DNA from: CAVSMC01 sp963798655
Lineage (GTDB): Bacteria; Pseudomonadota; Gammaproteobacteria; Burkholderiales; Casimicrobiaceae
Direction: 5' to 3'
DNA length: 15,450 nucleotides
Assembly (NCBI GenBank): GCA_963798655.1
Contig: CAWCUH010000013.1
Location: 1 to 15,450, forward strand
Each line of letters begins with the position of its first letter. The stretch's first letter is position 1. The notes under the pieces were generated by a model. That model was not told the DNA's origin. It ran no database searches and was given only the letters and a program-made list of their open reading frames with translations. The position numbers were made by a program, and so were the translations under genes. This document shows, piece by piece, positions 1 through 6,979 of this stretch.

Positions 1-52
1 GGGCGATGATGCTCGCGTGAGCGCGCCCCGCGCGTGCGATCACCGCGCTTTG

Positions 53-66
53 TTGACGCTGATCAA
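53..66. promoter_or_regulatory. FNR/DNR-type palindrome near the left edge
   Basis: The bases TTGAC-GCTG-ATCAA (TTGAT-CAGC-GTCAA on the other strand) match the FNR/DNR/FixK family consensus TTGAT-N4-ATCAA at nine of ten positions. The site lies beyond the stop codon and possible terminator of the TauE/SafE gene, so if functional it would serve a leftward unit outside the window. No target gene is visible, so function is inferred from the motif alone. Confidence 0.4.
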
Positions 67-83
67 TGCGGGCGGTGCCCGCA
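67..83 (-). terminator. GC-rich hairpin after the permease gene
   Basis: TGCGGGC and GCCCGCA form a perfect 7-bp stem around a 3-base loop, starting 26 bases after the stop codon of the leftward TauE/SafE gene. On the minus strand the stem is followed by TTGATC rather than a clean run of T, so termination may be weak or of a non-canonical kind. It would end the ferredoxin-amidohydrolase-permease operon. Confidence 0.4.
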
Positions 84-108
84 GAGCGAGTTCCGCCGGT
101 CCGCGCCG

Positions 109-1008
109 CTAGGCGACGACGTAGTAGATGCCGGTAACGAGCAGAATGGCTGCGACGAACGTCTTCAGCGCCCTCTCGTTGAAGTACTGATTGAGCGCGG
201 GGCCGAGGAACGACCCGACGATCACGCCCGGAATCTCGGCGCCGACGAGCGCCCAGTCGACATTGACCCGCAAAGCGAGATACGTGAACACGCTGAGCGC
301 AAGCGGAAGCATCAGCGCGACGAGGCTCGTCCCGACGACCACGTACATCGGGAACAGCAGCACGCTCGCGAGGAACGGCGTGACGAGAAAGCCGCCGCCG
401 ACACCGAACGCGGAGCCGACGAACGAAATCGCAAAGCCGCCGGCCGCGGCGGTGAGCGGGCTGAAGTCGAAGTTCTCGCCGCCGAAGCGCACGCGAATCC
501 GCGTCCACGTCCACGCCACGGTGCGCGGCGCATCGTCACGCGCGAGACTCGCGAAGCCACCCGCGCGAACCAGCTTGCCGACGCGCTCGGACGCCTGTCG
601 CGCCCGCCGATGTCCGACGTGCTGCAGCACCGATTTCGACCAGCCCTCGTAGAGCACTCTTGCGGCGACGCACGTGACCAGCACGCCGAACGCCATGCGG
701 TACGCGCCAAGGTTCGACAGCAGCGATTTCGAAAGCAGCGAGCCGCACACCGCGCCGATCGATGCACCGATTCCGTATGTCGCTGCAACGCTCCACGCAA
801 GCCGGCGTTGCCGGTGGTACACGGGAACGGACACCAGGCGGCTCGAGAACTCGAGCAGCTGGTTGAACACCTTGATCATGTTGGCGTCGGCGACGCCGAG
901 GATCGACAGATGACCCACGCCGACGAGGATTCCGCCGCCGCCGCCGCCCATCGACATCAGGAAGCCCGCGAGCACGCACCAGCCGAACGCGAGGAGGAGG
1001 TGGCTCAC
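109..1008 (-). CDS. TauE/SafE (TSUP) family membrane permease
   Basis: This is an integral membrane protein of the sulfite exporter TauE/SafE family, whose members move small anions such as sulfite, sulfonates or organic acids. The substrate here is unknown. The protein has two halves of hydrophobic segments, each with the family's glycine-rich motif: MGGGGGGIL near the start, and FGVGGGFLVTPFL about two thirds along. A charged, Arg-rich loop joins them. I prefer the GTG at 1008, which puts the first membrane segment (HLLLAFGWCVLAGFL) at the N-terminus and gives 299 residues. An ATG at 1092 would add 28 Arg/Pro-rich residues unlike the family. Neither start has a strong ribosome binding site. 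It is the last gene of a leftward operon with the amidohydrolase and the (2Fe-2S) ferredoxin, so it probably imports or exports the substrate or product of that enzyme. Confidence 0.85.
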   Translation of the reverse strand: MSHLLLAFGWCVLAGFLMSMGGGGGGILVGVGHLSILGVADANMIKVFNQLLEFSSRLVSVPVYHRQRRLAWSVAATYGIGASIGAVCGSLLSKSLLSNLGAYRMAFGVLVTCVAARVLYEGWSKSVLQHVGHRRARQASERVGKLVRAGGFASLARDDAPRTVAWTWTRIRVRFGGENFDFSPLTAAAGGFAISFVGSAFGVGGGFLVTPFLASVLLFPMYVVVGTSLVALMLPLALSVFTYLALRVNVDWALVGAEIPGVIVGSFLGPALNQYFNERALKTFVAAILLVTGIYYVVA

Positions 1009-1154
1009 CGCAGCGATTCGCCAACAGCGACCCGCGTGCGAGCGCGGTCTCCCAGGCACGCGCGAGCGGCGACCCGCCGGTACGTCCGGCAAGTCGCCAA
1101 GGCGCGCATCGCTGCGCGGCTATAAGCGAATACCGAACGTATCGGCGCCGCCGT

Positions 1155-2351
1155 CTACGCGTGCAGCCCCAACGCGTCGATGGCCGCGCGCGAGAAGAAG
1201 TTGACGCGGGTTTCCTCGCTGATGTCGGGGTAGTTCTTCAGGTAGCGCACGACCCCGGATACGCCGCTCGAGTCCCAGTGCGGATAGTCGCTCGTGCACG
1301 CCATGTTGCGGCCGTTGAACCAGTCCATCGTTTCGCGCAGCAGCGCCTCCTCGGGCTCGAACGAGCAGATCACGCATTGGCGCTTGAAGTACTCGGACGG
1401 CGGCAACGATATGTCGGTCATCTCGTTGCGCCGCGCCTCGAAGTGATTGTCCAGCCGGAACAGCATGTACGGCACCCACGTCGCGCCCGCCTCGCAGAAC
1501 AGCACCTTGAGCGTCGGAAAGCGCTCGAGCACGCCGTAGCCGATGATGCCGCAGACCGCCGACGCCATCTCGAGCGGATGCGACACGACGTGCGCAAGCC
1601 AGTACTTGTCGTACTTGTAGTCGGTGCTGTACGTGGCGTTGTACGTGCCGGTCGCTTCGTGGAACACGAGCGCCATGCCGAGATCGGTCATCGTCTTCCA
1701 CACCGGATCCCAGTCGGCGTCCCACCAGCGGACGCCTTGCATGACGTTCGGACGCATCCAGACGGCGGTCGCGCCGAGCTTTTTGCCGCGCTTGATTTCC
1801 TCCACCGCCCAGTCGGGGCGAATCGGGATCGTCACGCACCAGAGGTGCCGCTTCGACGACGACCACACCTTCGCCGTCCAGTCGTTCAGCGCGCGTGCGA
1901 CGGCGTACTGGAACTCGAGATTCATGATGTCCGGAATGAACAGTCCGAGCGTCGGAATCCACACGGCCGCGTCGATGCCGCTCAGGTCCATGTCGACATC
2001 GCGATTTTCGAACGCGTGCTTGTGCGCCTTTTCGTAGGCGAGTCCCTCGCCGCGCGGCCGCTGGTCGCCGCAGCCCTCGGTGCGGCCGGGGCCCCAGCCG
2101 ACGGGCTTCTGGTACAGCCGACCCTCGACCATCAGACGAGGCGCGCCGGAATTGTCGGTCGTGAGCTTCGGCGCCTGGCGCTTCCACTGCTCGTCCAGGA
2201 ACATCGTGAACGCTTCCGGCGGCTCGATGATGTGGCGGTCGCAATCGACGACGAAGTATTCCTTGCCGAGCTTCTTCTTCGTCGATCCATACGCGGCCGC
2301 GACTGCTTGGTAGTGATCCTGCTGCCGTTCCTTCAGCGCTGCTTCGCCCAT
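1155..2351 (-). CDS. Amidohydrolase-2 family metal-dependent hydrolase or decarboxylase
   Basis: This 398-residue protein belongs to the amidohydrolase-2 (ACMSD-like) family, TIM-barrel metal enzymes that hydrolyse or non-oxidatively decarboxylate organic acids. Visible motifs are VDCDRHIIEP (residues 35-44), His231 in VFHEATG, His258 in VSHPLE and Asp355 in CTSDYPHWD. These correspond to the usual metal ligands and catalytic Asp. The N-terminal motif is D-R-H instead of H-x-H, as in the DxDxHxxEP subgroup of the family. The start is well supported by a GAGGAGGAA ribosome binding site 8 bases upstream. The gene begins 42 bases after the (2Fe-2S) ferredoxin gene and is followed by a TauE/SafE permease. 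The shared operator-like palindrome upstream of the ferredoxin gene suggests coordinate control with the tct operon. The substrate cannot be read from sequence; an aromatic or other cyclic carboxylic acid is a reasonable guess. Confidence 0.85.
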   Translation of the reverse strand: MGEAALKERQQDHYQAVAAAYGSTKKKLGKEYFVVDCDRHIIEPPEAFTMFLDEQWKRQAPKLTTDNSGAPRLMVEGRLYQKPVGWGPGRTEGCGDQRPRGEGLAYEKAHKHAFENRDVDMDLSGIDAAVWIPTLGLFIPDIMNLEFQYAVARALNDWTAKVWSSSKRHLWCVTIPIRPDWAVEEIKRGKKLGATAVWMRPNVMQGVRWWDADWDPVWKTMTDLGMALVFHEATGTYNATYSTDYKYDKYWLAHVVSHPLEMASAVCGIIGYGVLERFPTLKVLFCEAGATWVPYMLFRLDNHFEARRNEMTDISLPPSEYFKRQCVICSFEPEEALLRETMDWFNGRNMACTSDYPHWDSSGVSGVVRYLKNYPDISEETRVNFFSRAAIDALGLHA

Positions 2352-2393
2352 CTCGTATTCCTCCTCAACGAATTGACGCGACCCTGGTCGCGT

Positions 2394-2711
2394 TCATTCC
2401 AGGTTTTCGATCAGCAGGCGCTCGACAATCTTTCCGTCGATCACGTGACTGTTCAGGATTTCCTTCGCATCCTCCGGTGTCGGGACGTGGTACCAGACCG
2501 CCTCCGGATAGACGACGACCGTGGGGCCGAATGCGCAGTGCTCCATGCATCCGGCGCGATTGATGCGCACGTCCGTGAGTCCTGCCTTGGCCGTGCCTTC
2601 CTTCAGCACCTTGAACACGGCGTCGGAGCCGCGATGCTTGCAGCAGCCCTTGGGGTCGCTCGGGTCGCGCTCGTTCAGACATACGAAAACGTGCCGCCTG
2701 TAACCCGCCAT
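2394..2711 (-). CDS. Shethna-type (2Fe-2S) ferredoxin, thioredoxin fold
   Basis: This is a small electron carrier of 105 residues of the thioredoxin-like (2Fe-2S) ferredoxin family. Cluster ligands are visible as Cys11 in HVFVCLNE, Cys23 or Cys24 in KGCCKHRG, and Cys55 and Cys59 in RAGCMEHCAFGPTVVVYPE, the family's characteristic C-terminal signature. The ATG at 2711 is preferred over one at 2735, because GGAG lies at suitable distance upstream and the family normally begins just before the HVFVC strand. It is the first gene of the leftward operon with the amidohydrolase and permease. The 16-bp palindrome at 2776-2791 is centred about 72 bases upstream of its start. It could pass electrons to or from an oxygenase or dehydrogenase that is not in the window. 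Confidence 0.9.
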   Translation of the reverse strand: MAGYRRHVFVCLNERDPSDPKGCCKHRGSDAVFKVLKEGTAKAGLTDVRINRAGCMEHCAFGPTVVVYPEAVWYHVPTPEDAKEILNSHVIDGKIVERLLIENLE

Positions 2712-2775
2712 TGCGCGCTCCGCGGTTCGTGGCAAATCGAGATCAACGAAAGTACGCGCGCGACGTGCCCGGCGA

Positions 2776-2791
2776 TGTCAAACAATTGACA
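2776..2791. promoter_or_regulatory. 16-bp palindromic operator, copy A
   Basis: TGTCAA-ACAA-TTGACA is a perfect inverted repeat, followed by AATT. It matches copy B (8437-8452) in all 12 palindromic bases and in the AATT flank on the same side. It lies between the divergent ferredoxin operon and the Crp/Fnr gene. Its spacing, TGTCA-N6-TGACA, has Crp-family geometry (compare TGTGA-N6-TCACA). I infer it is bound by the adjacent regulator. Each half also contains TTGACA, so it may overlap a -35 element; no good -10 was found nearby. Confidence 0.7.
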
Positions 2792-2936
2792 AATTCCGGC
2801 GTTTTCGCGGCCCGCCTGCACGCGTATGGCGGTACGATTGCGGTTGTGCTTGTTGCCCAATGCTCCGACGTGAAACCTCTTTCGCGTGTCGGCGATCGTC
2901 CCGCGCGGCGCCGGCCGTTCAAGTGCGGATGAACCG

Positions 2937-3653
2937 ATGCTGATGCGCGTTTCCACCGACGATCAGCACGTCGACGGACACCTCGACGTGCTCGCGGCGA
3001 TTCCTCCGGAATATCGTGCCGCCGTGATCGAGCAATGCGAGCGTCGCACCTGCCGAAAAGGACAGACGATCTGGGCGCAGGGCGAGCCGGCCGAGTTCAT
3101 CGCCTTCCTTGTCAAGGGCAAGGCGATGTCGATGTACCAGAGCCGAAGCGGCAAGGTCGGCACGACGGGGTTCTGGTGTGCCGGCGACATCCTCGGCGCC
3201 GGCGATCTCGGCACGCGCACGACGCGGCAGATGACCGTACGCTGTCTGGAGTCGTGCGTGCTTTACACACTGTCCTACAGCCGGTTCAACTCGCTCGTCG
3301 ACCGGTTTCCCGAGCTCGCGCATGCCGTCATCCATGCGCTTTCGCTGCGCTTGCGCTGGGTCGCTCGGCTCGCCGTCATCCTGGAAACCGAGACGGGCTA
3401 CCAGCGCGTCTGCGAAGTGCTGCTTGCGCTGAAGGACCGTTTCGCGCTGCCGTGTGCGCAGGGCACGATGATCGACCTCAAGCTCACGCACGAGGATCTC
3501 GCGTCGATGTCCGGCGTGTCGCGCCAGTACGCGAACATCACGTTGAGCGATCTGCGCAAGCGCGGGCTGGTTCATATCGAGAAGCGCTCGATCATACTGA
3601 CCGACTGCAGCAAGCTCGCGGCGAACGCATCGAGCGCGGTACGAATGCCCTGA
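2937..3653 (+). CDS. Crp/Fnr family transcriptional regulator
   Basis: This 238-residue regulator has a cyclic-nucleotide-binding-type beta barrel (about residues 20-135), a long dimerisation helix (about 125-170) and a C-terminal winged helix-turn-helix. The turn is LTHEDLASMSGVSRQYANITL at about 183-203. The recognition helix has Arg196-Gln197 where Crp has Arg-Glu, and lacks the second Arg, so its DNA specificity should differ from classical Crp. FNR-type N-terminal cysteine ligands and the CooA heme histidine are not evident; Cys residues 34, 39, 81, 103, 107, 159 and 173 are scattered. The effector is therefore unknown. I prefer the ATG at 2937; a GTG at 2886 would add 17 residues. It reads divergently from the ferredoxin operon, and copy A of the palindrome is about 150 bases upstream. 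It converges with the Rieske gene, with only 12 bases between the stop codons. Confidence 0.9.
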   Translation: MLMRVSTDDQHVDGHLDVLAAIPPEYRAAVIEQCERRTCRKGQTIWAQGEPAEFIAFLVKGKAMSMYQSRSGKVGTTGFWCAGDILGAGDLGTRTTRQMTVRCLESCVLYTLSYSRFNSLVDRFPELAHAVIHALSLRLRWVARLAVILETETGYQRVCEVLLALKDRFALPCAQGTMIDLKLTHEDLASMSGVSRQYANITLSDLRKRGLVHIEKRSIILTDCSKLAANASSAVRMP

Positions 3654-3665
3654 ACGCATGCGGGC

Positions 3666-3989
3666 TCAGGCAGGCGATGTGCTCGACTCGGTGAGGTAAA
3701 CGGAGTCGTCCGCGACTTCGATCCGGAACATCGCGAGTGGTCTTTCGGCGAGTCCGAGCGGGGCGCCGCTACGAAGGTCCCATTGCCACAGATGCTCGAG
3801 GCACGTGAGCGTAGTGCCGTCGACGCATCCTTCGCACAAGCGCACGCCCTCATGCGGGCACGCCGGCTGGCAGGCGAAGAACGTTCCGCCCGAGTTGATC
3901 ACGCAGACCTTCGTATCCGCGTCGACGTCGAATTCACGCAACGCGTCGCCTTCCACTTCGTCGACCTTGCACAGCAATCGTCTGGTCAT
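3666..3989 (-). CDS. Rieske (2Fe-2S) ferredoxin, toluene-monooxygenase (TmoC) type
   Basis: This is a soluble Rieske-type electron carrier of about 107 residues. The cluster motif is CPH (Cys44, His46) then CLEH (Cys63, His66), with 16 residues between. The following HLWQWDL sequence resembles the HLW motif of aromatic monooxygenase and dioxygenase ferredoxins such as TmoC, so it probably delivers electrons to an oxygenase. No oxygenase or reductase is in the window. I prefer the ATG at 3989 because MTRRLLCKVDEVEGD aligns with the usual ferredoxin N-terminus; an ATG at 4013 would add 8 residues. Neither has a strong ribosome binding site. It is the last gene of the tct operon, separated from the Mop gene by about 130 bases, so it may also have its own weak promoter. 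Cys57-region residues CEGC add two non-ligand cysteines. Confidence 0.88.
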   Translation of the reverse strand: MTRRLLCKVDEVEGDALREFDVDADTKVCVINSGGTFFACQPACPHEGVRLCEGCVDGTTLTCLEHLWQWDLRSGAPLGLAERPLAMFRIEVADDSVYLTESSTSPA

Positions 3990-4122
3990 GGCAGCGTTGT
4001 CCGGATGGATCATGCAATCACATCATGCACCCGCGCACGGGCGCGATCTGTCGAAAAGGTGACACTTGCGCGCAGTCCGCGGGCCGCGCAGTTCGTCCTG
4101 TTGCGGCGAGCGGCGCCATACG

Positions 4123-4755
4123 CTACTTGACGATCAGCACGTCGATCTCGCGGAACAGCGCGGTGACTTCGTCGCCGGCCTGCATGTCCATGGCGTCGGA
4201 CATCGTCTTCGCGATGACGGCGACTACTTGCTCGTCTCCGCGCTTGACCGGCAGCTCGGTGGTGACGGTGCCGTGCCTGACCGATTGAACGGTTCCGCGA
4301 AACCGGTTCCGGGCGCTCGTGCGCTCGAAACCCGATCCCTTGCAAAGAACGACGTCGATCTCGCGAAACATCGCGGTGACGGGGTCGCCGACGTCGAGTC
4401 CCATCGCTTCCGCCGACGATCGGGCGATCACCGCGGTGATCGTTCGGCCGCCGGTATCGATCGCAATCTCGGCCGTCACGTTGCCCTTCCTGATGTCGAC
4501 GACGCGTCCCTCGATGCGATTGCTCGCGCTGACCCGCTCGGCGCCGTCGCCTTTCATCACCAGCACGTCGACCTCCCGGAACAGCACGCGAACCGCATCC
4601 CCGGTCGTGAGCGCCATTTCCTCGACGCTCGACGTTGCGATCACCGCCGTGATTGCATGGCCGCCCGCCGAAATGCGCACGTTCGTCGTGACCCGTCCCT
4701 TCTTCATGTCGGAGACGCTGCCCGCGAGCTCGTTGCATGCGCTGATTCTCATCAT
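4123..4755 (-). CDS. Triple Mop-domain (TOBE) molybdate/tungstate-binding protein
   Basis: The protein (210 residues) is three tandem Mop domains at about residues 2-68, 73-139 and 144-210, with a repeat period of 71 codons. Each starts with R-[IVT]-S-A-x-N and ends with LFRE[VI]DVL or MFREIDV. Mop domains in molbindins, ModE and ModC bind molybdate or tungstate oxyanions at subunit interfaces, so this is likely a cytoplasmic oxyanion-binding protein. Known stand-alone forms have one or two domains; three is unusual. Repeats are also visible in the DNA: the 29-base stretches starting at 4139 and 4352 differ at only two positions. I prefer the ATG pair at 4755/4752, where the domain begins after GGGA. 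A GTG at 4818 would overlap the tctA stop (GTGA) and add 21 residues with no domain match. It follows tctA in the operon. Confidence 0.85.
   Translation of the reverse strand: MMRISACNELAGSVSDMKKGRVTTNVRISAGGHAITAVIATSSVEEMALTTGDAVRVLFREVDVLVMKGDGAERVSASNRIEGRVVDIRKGNVTAEIAIDTGGRTITAVIARSSAEAMGLDVGDPVTAMFREIDVVLCKGSGFERTSARNRFRGTVQSVRHGTVTTELPVKRGDEQVVAVIAKTMSDAMDMQAGDEVTALFREIDVLIVK
4139..4593. repeat. Internal 213-bp tandem repeat within the Mop gene
   Basis: The same 29-base stretch beginning ACGTCGATCTCGCG recurs at 4139, 4352 and, more diverged (ACGTCGACCTCCCG), at 4565. The spacing is exactly 213 bases (71 codons). The first two copies are nearly identical, suggesting that the second and third domains arose from, or exchanged sequence by, duplication after the first domain diverged. 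Confidence 0.7.
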
Positions 4756-4814
4756 CGTCCCGTTGTCGAGGTTGCAGAACGTCAGAATGCCGGCCGCGGC
4801 GATGGCGTTCGGGG

Positions 4815-6353
4815 TCACGACCTCGCGACGGCGGTCGATCCGTCACGACCGGCGCCGTCGCGATGAAACAGACGCTTCAGATGCGGCCGCAACGACCATG
4901 CGAGGAACAGCGCTGACAGGCCCATGATCGTCGCGCTGTAAGGACGCGTGAAGAAAATCCAGTAGTCGCGCTCGTAGGTCTCGAGCGAGGCGAAGAAGAA
5001 GCGCTCGGCAAGCGGGCCGAGGATCACGCCAAGGATCATCGGCGTCGACGGAACGCCGAAGCGGTGCGCGAAATAGCCGATGAAACCGAAAGCGACGCAA
5101 ATGTAGACATCGGCCCAGTTGTTGCGCACCCCGAACGCGCCGATGACACACAGCACGACGATCGTGCCGAACAGGATCGCCGCCGGTATCTTCATCAGCG
5201 AAGCGAAGCCGCGCGCGACCAGCAGGCCGGCGACGATCATGAACGCGTTCGCGACGAGATAGCCGGCGAAGACGGTGTAGACGAGGTCGGTGCTGCTGAC
5301 GAACAGCAGCGGACCGGGCTGCACGCCATGCAGCATCAGCGCGGCCATCATGACGGCGGTCGCCGCGCTGCCGGGAATGCCGAGTGTGAGCATCGGAATC
5401 GTCGCTGCGCCCGTGGTCGCGTTCTTCGCCGTCTCGGGCGCCGCCAGCCCTTCTTCCACGCCGGTGCCGAACTCGGCGCCCCGCTTCGATACCGTGCGCT
5501 CGACGGCATAGGACAGCACGGCGCCTATCAGCGCGCCGGCGCCGGGGATGATGCCGATGAGGCAACCGAGGCCCGATGCGCGTGCCATCGTTCCTTTCAA
5601 CGCCCAGATTTCGCGAACGCTCGGCAGCTTCGCGCGCTGGTCCTTGTCGCCGATGTGCTGCGTCGACTGTGGCGTCTCCAGCGCGCTCAGCACTTCCCCG
5701 ATCGCGAACATGCCGACCAGCACGACGACGAACGAGATGCCGTTCTCGAGGATGGCCGTCCCGAACGTGAGCCGCGCCTCGCCGTAGAACGGGTCGAGTC
5801 CGACAGTGCCGACGATCAGTCCGACGAACATCATGGTCATCGTGACGAGCATCTGCCCGGGCTTCGCCATCGCGACCACCGAGATCAGGCCCAGCGCGGT
5901 CGCCGCGAAGAACTCCGGCTGGTCGAAGGTGAGCGCGATCTTCGCGAACGGAGGCGAGAGGAAGATCATCAGCAGCGCGCTGATGAAGCCGCCCACGGCG
6001 GAGCACATGATCGCGATGCCGAGCGCTCTCGCGGCCTGGCCTTTCCTGGTCATCGGATAGCCGTCCCAGCACGACGGCAGCGATGCCGGCGTTCCCGGAA
6101 TGTTGATCAGGATCGCGGAAATGGAGCCGCCGAAGACGCCGCCGACGTAGATGCCGGTCAGGAACACCATCGCCTGCTCGGGCTGCAGCAGATACGTGAA
6201 CGGCAGCGCGAGCGCCATCGCGTTGACGAACGAGATGCCGGGAAGCGCACCCGCAACGACGCCGACGCCGACGCCGACGACCATCAGCATCAGCGTGTGC
6301 GCACCGAAGACGTGGCCGAAGCCACCCATCAGCGCGTGCAGGATGTCGAACAT
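4815..6353 (-). CDS. tctA: TctA, large membrane subunit of tripartite tricarboxylate transporter
   Basis: This 512-residue protein is the large permease of a TTT-family transporter, which uses a periplasmic receptor (TctC) and an ion gradient to import carboxylates. It has the normal family length, about 12 hydrophobic segments, and conserved motifs GALPGIS (residues 35-41), NIPGTPAS (84-91) and GIIPGAGALIG in the middle. These motifs form the two substrate-facing pseudo-repeats in this family. It starts 36 bases after tctB. Its TGA stop overlaps a possible GTG start of the Mop gene as GTGA, consistent with one transcript and possibly coupled translation. The substrate is not predictable from this subunit. 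Confidence 0.95.
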   Translation of the reverse strand: MFDILHALMGGFGHVFGAHTLMLMVVGVGVGVVAGALPGISFVNAMALALPFTYLLQPEQAMVFLTGIYVGGVFGGSISAILINIPGTPASLPSCWDGYPMTRKGQAARALGIAIMCSAVGGFISALLMIFLSPPFAKIALTFDQPEFFAATALGLISVVAMAKPGQMLVTMTMMFVGLIVGTVGLDPFYGEARLTFGTAILENGISFVVVLVGMFAIGEVLSALETPQSTQHIGDKDQRAKLPSVREIWALKGTMARASGLGCLIGIIPGAGALIGAVLSYAVERTVSKRGAEFGTGVEEGLAAPETAKNATTGAATIPMLTLGIPGSAATAVMMAALMLHGVQPGPLLFVSSTDLVYTVFAGYLVANAFMIVAGLLVARGFASLMKIPAAILFGTIVVLCVIGAFGVRNNWADVYICVAFGFIGYFAHRFGVPSTPMILGVILGPLAERFFFASLETYERDYWIFFTRPYSATIMGLSALFLAWSLRPHLKRLFHRDGAGRDGSTAVARS

Positions 6354-6389
6354 GCGGGTGCCCTGTCTCGCGGTTGGCCTTGCCGTGTT

Positions 6390-6959
6390 TCAGAAGATTC
6401 CGAGCCCGCGGTACATCCAGACGGTCGCCTGTTTGAACACGGCGCCCCCTTCCGGCAGCGGCATGTACGCGACCTTCACGAACATGTAGAGCATTCCGAT
6501 CGTCACGAGCACGCTCGTGACAACGACGAGCACCGGCTTGCGAGTGCCGGCAAGCACGAACCAGCCGACGAGGAACACGAGCGTGGCAAGCGGGAAGCCG
6601 ATGTAAGGGATCGCGGCGACGTAGAGCGTAATGGCGACGATGCCGATCGCAGCGGTGCGTCCTTGCGACGCGCCGGCGTCCTTTTCTGCCGGGCCCGGCT
6701 TCGCGACGTCCCGCTTGCGCGCGCCGAGCGCCGTGGCGATCCTGCAGGCGACCAGCAATGCGAGTGAAACGATGACGCCGATGACCATTGCGATCGGCCA
6801 CGACATCGAGCCGAACGTCGCGCCCGGGTGGCTCGCTGTAAACGCCGCTTCCCGATTCATCAGGCGGGCGAGCAACAGCGCCGCGACGACGAGCGCCGCG
6901 GCGGGCGCCGCGATGCTGCGGCCGCATGCAATGACTCGACCGGTTGCCGCCTCCGTCAT
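6390..6959 (-). CDS. tctB: TctB, small membrane subunit of tripartite tricarboxylate transporter
   Basis: This 189-residue protein is the small, poorly conserved membrane subunit that partners TctA. About four hydrophobic segments are visible: near residues 10-30, 50-72, 100-140 (a long stretch covering two helices around YVAAIPYIGFPLATLVFLVGWF) and 145-165. The conserved G-F-P-L-A-T motif typical of TctB is present. The ATG at 6959 follows GGGGGA by a few bases, and the gene starts 20 bases after the tctC stop, so the three transporter genes are in the order tctC-tctB-tctA. The charged loop KRDVAKPGPAEKDAGASQ between the second and third helices is longer than usual but not exceptional. Confidence 0.92.
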   Translation of the reverse strand: MTEAATGRVIACGRSIAAPAAALVVAALLLARLMNREAAFTASHPGATFGSMSWPIAMVIGVIVSLALLVACRIATALGARKRDVAKPGPAEKDAGASQGRTAAIGIVAITLYVAAIPYIGFPLATLVFLVGWFVLAGTRKPVLVVVTSVLVTIGMLYMFVKVAYMPLPEGGAVFKQATVWMYRGLGIF

Positions 6960-6979
6960 GCGTCCCCCGAAAGGAAGCG

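Noticed and set aside
1161..2789. Long plus-strand open frame (542 codons) opposite the amidohydrolase
   Set aside because: It is antisense to a clear family member with a good ribosome binding site. Its translation is Arg/His/Val-rich without any motif, as expected for a GC-rich shadow frame.
3649..3670. Possible bidirectional terminator between the convergent regulator and Rieske genes
   Set aside because: Only a 5-bp stem (CCTGA/TCAGG) with a 12-base loop and no T-run; too weak to call.
2955..4145. Repeated GACGATCAGCACGTCGA near 2958 and 4130
   Set aside because: It lies inside two unrelated coding sequences in different frames and has no flanking similarity; probably coincidence from codon bias.
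5064..6767. Plus-strand open frame (567 codons) opposite tctA and tctB
   Set aside because: The translation is extremely rich in Arg, Asp, Glu and His with no domain. It mirrors the codon bias of tctA on the other strand.
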